The translations under genes and the position numbers were made by a program. Below, piece by piece: positions 62,307 through 64,000 of a DNA stretch of 64,000 nt; position 1 is the stretch's first letter; the number at the start of each line of letters is the position of its first letter. The notes under the pieces were generated by a model that saw nothing but the letters and a program-made list of their open reading frames with translations, did not search any database and was not told the origin of the DNA. This DNA is from Methylocystis sp. ATCC 49242 (GTDB lineage: Bacteria > Pseudomonadota > Alphaproteobacteria > Rhizobiales > Beijerinckiaceae): positions 285,501-349,500 of the forward strand of contig NZ_KE124774.1 in the NCBI RefSeq assembly GCF_000188155.2, written 5' to 3'.

Positions 62307-64000
62307 ATGGCGAGCAGCACAAGGAAATCCGCCCAGGTGGTGGAGAAGGTTTTTTCCGACTCGAAGACCATCGCCATTCGTGGCGCGCGCGAGCACAATC
62401 TCAAGAATGTCGATCTGACGATCCCGCGCGACAAATTCGTGGTGTTCACGGGCCTGTCCGGCTCGGGCAAGTCGTCGCTCGCCTTCGACACGATCTACGC
62501 CGAGGGGCAGCGCCGTTACGTCGAGTCGCTCTCCGCATACGCCCGGCAGTTTCTGGAGATGATGCAGAAGCCGGACGTCGACCAGATCGACGGGCTCTCG
62601 CCGGCGATTTCCATCGAGCAGAAGACGACATCGAAAAATCCGCGCTCCACCGTCGGCACCGTGACGGAAATTCACGATTACATGCGCCTCCTGTGGGCGC
62701 GCGTCGGCGTTCCTTATTCGCCGGCGACGGGACTGCCCATCGAGAGCCAGACCGTCTCGCAGATGGTCGACCGCGTGCTGGCTCTGCCGGAAGGTTCGCG
62801 GCTCTATCTGCTCGCGCCCGTCGTGCGCGGCCGCAAGGGCGAATACAAAAAGGAGATCGCGGAATATGCGCGGCGCGGCTTCCAGCGCCTCAAGATCGAC
62901 GGGGCTTTTTGCGAGATCGCCGACGCGCCGCCGCTCGACAAGAAACTGAAACACGACATCGACGTGGTGGTGGACCGCATCGTCGTGCGCAAGGACATGT
63001 CTGCGCGGCTTGCCGACAGTTTCGAAATGGCGCTCGATCTGTCACAGGGCCTCGCGGTGATCGAATTCGCGGACAACAAGTCGGGCGAGACAGCGAAGAC
63101 GCTCGCGCCGGCGCCGGCGTCGGCCGCCAATGTCTCGACGCATTATGCGCCCGGACACATCCTGTTCTCGTCGAAGTTCGCTTGCCCCGTTTCCGGTTTC
63201 ACCATCCCCGAGATCGAGCCGCGTCTCTTCTCCTTCAACAATCCTTTCGGCGCCTGTCCGACCTGCGGCGGCATCGGCCATGAGCAGAAGGTCGACGCCG
63301 ATCTCGTCGTGCCCAATCCGCGGCTGACCTTGCGCAAGGGCGCCGTCGCCCCTTGGGCGAAATCCACCTCGCCCTATTACATGCAGACGCTGGAGGCGCT
63401 CGGCAGGCATTACAAGTTCCGCCTCGACACGCCGTGGGAGGATCTGCCCGAGAAGGCGAAGAACGTCATTCTCTTCGGTTCAGGCAAGGAAGAGATCAAA
63501 TTCTCCTATGACGACAGTTTCCGCGCCTATGACGTGAAGAAGCCGTTCGAGGGCGTCGTCATCAATCTGGAGCGGCGCTATCTCGAAACCGACAGCGAAT
63601 GGGCGCGCGAGGAGATCGGGCGTTTCATGTCGGCGACGCCATGTCTCGCCTGCGAAGGCTTTCGCCTGAAGCCGGAGGCGCTCGCGGTGAAGATCGCCGG
63701 CAAGCATATCGGCGAAGTGTCGGAGCTTTCGGTGCGCATGGCGCTCGACTGGTTCTCGAAGCTGCCGGGCGAACTCGACAAGAAGCGCAATGAGATCGCC
63801 TTTCGCATCCTCAAGGAAATCCGCGACCGGCTCACCTTCCTCGTCGACGTCGGTCTCGATTATCTGACGCTTTCGCGCAACTCCGGCACGCTGTCGGGTG
63901 GCGAGAGCCAGCGAATCCGTCTTGCCTCGCAGATCGGCTCGGGTCTGACCGGCGTGCTTTACGTGCTCGACGAGCCGTCGATCGGCTTGCATCAGCGCGA
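62307..64000 (+). CDS. uvrA: Excinuclease ABC subunit A, 5' part (runs off the window)
   Basis: The frame from the ATG at 62307 is open to the window end, giving 564 residues of about 960-1000. Seen are the first ATPase half [20 protein letters not shown], Walker [37 protein letters not shown], the zinc/insert region [20 protein letters not shown] with [14 protein letters not shown], and the signature [20 protein letters not shown] followed by [16 protein letters not shown]. The first zinc pair is C-P-V-S instead of C-x-x-C, which I believe is usual in related alphaproteobacteria. It recognises DNA damage with UvrB in nucleotide excision repair. Confidence 0.96.
   Translation, partial: MASSTRKSAQVVEKVFSDSKTIAIRGAREHNLKNVDLTIPRDKFVVFTGLSGSGKSSLAFDTIYAEGQRRYVESLSAYARQFLEMMQKPDVDQIDGLSPAISIEQKTTSKNPRSTVGTVTEIHDYMRLLWARVGVPYSPATGLPIESQTVSQMVDRVLALPEGSRLYLLAPVVRGRKGEYKKEIAEYARRGFQRLKIDGAFCEIADAPPLDKKLKHDIDVVVDRIVVRKDMSARLADSFEMALDLSQGLAVIEFADNKSGETAKTLAPAPASAANVSTHYAPGHILFSSKFACPVSGFTIPEIEPRLFSFNNPFGACPTCGGIGHEQKVDADLVVPNPRLTLRKGAVAPWAKSTSPYYMQTLEALGRHYKFRLDTPWEDLPEKAKNVILFGSGKEEIKFSYDDSFRAYDVKKPFEGVVINLERRYLETDSEWAREEIGRFMSATPCLACEGFRLKPEALAVKIAGKHIGEVSELSVRMALDWFSKLPGELDKKRNEIAFRILKEIRDRLTFLVDVGLDYLTLSRNSGTLSGGESQRIRLASQIGSGLTGVLYVLDEPSIGLHQR

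Noticed and set aside
61613-63283. A 556-codon plus-strand frame spanning dctA and uvrA
   Set aside because: It crosses two convincing genes (DctA on the minus strand, UvrA in another plus frame) and has no domain of its own.
62307-64000. UvrA with a broken zinc site (C-P-V-S)
   Set aside because: As far as I recall, this serine is usual in related alphaproteobacterial UvrA proteins, so it is not taken as a defect.

Overview
The window is high-GC DNA (roughly 60-65% by eye) with alphaproteobacterial gene families: a MucR-type fragment, a GcrA-like protein, Tad/Flp minor pilins, an OpgD/OpgG-type glucan protein, and an ssb - dctA - uvrA stretch. A soil or water member of the Hyphomicrobiales fits, but I cannot name a genus from sequence alone. 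No tRNA, rRNA or CRISPR array was seen. ssb and uvrA argue that the right half is chromosomal. The left edge (ParB-like, DUF932 and helicase genes) looks plasmid- or island-derived.

Layout. 1-3.4 kb: end of an IS21-type element, a ParB-like gene cut by it, a DUF932 gene, and a helicase fragment. The ParB-like and DUF932 genes share a conserved hairpin leader. 3.25-21.3 kb: a 17.7-kb accessory block bounded by two direct copies of a 188-bp IS21-ended element. It holds a His/Trp-rich exported protein, a MarR/VOC pair, a second VOC protein, an acyl-CoA-dehydrogenase-fold flavoenzyme, gene debris (MucR, integrase, GNAT), an RND efflux operon, and a divergent TetR + HlyD/ABC-2 export operon. 21.3-30.4 kb: integrase remnant, a two-component system, and a divergent metal-uptake-like operon (DUF2946 protein, TonB receptor, PepSY membrane protein, second TonB receptor). 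30.4-33.1 kb: IS5 and IS110 remnants and small stress-type genes. 33.3-41.7 kb: a surface-glycan cluster (two glycosyltransferases, FkbM, a glycosyltransferase-methyltransferase fusion, a C-methyltransferase) and a Tat-exported OpgD-like protein. 41.8-44.5 kb: three TadE/TadG pilus genes.

44.5-59.4 kb is an integrated element of 14.9 kb with a 17-bp direct repeat at its ends. The repeat contains the start codon of the first tadE gene. The element carries a P4-type integrase, an AlpA-like DNA-binding protein, a Prim-Pol/helicase, a second RepA-like ATPase, two repeat clusters that look like iterons, a repressor, a small-terminase-like protein, a scaffold-like protein without its protease, and a tape-measure-like protein. 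I see no large terminase, portal or major capsid gene. This pattern suits a phage satellite, or a badly decayed prophage. Integration separates the tadE genes from their native upstream DNA and places that upstream DNA in front of the integrase. This promoter swap is the most interesting feature of the window.

59.8-64 kb: an exported carboxypeptidase-regulatory-like protein, ssb, a dicarboxylate transporter and the 5' part of uvrA.
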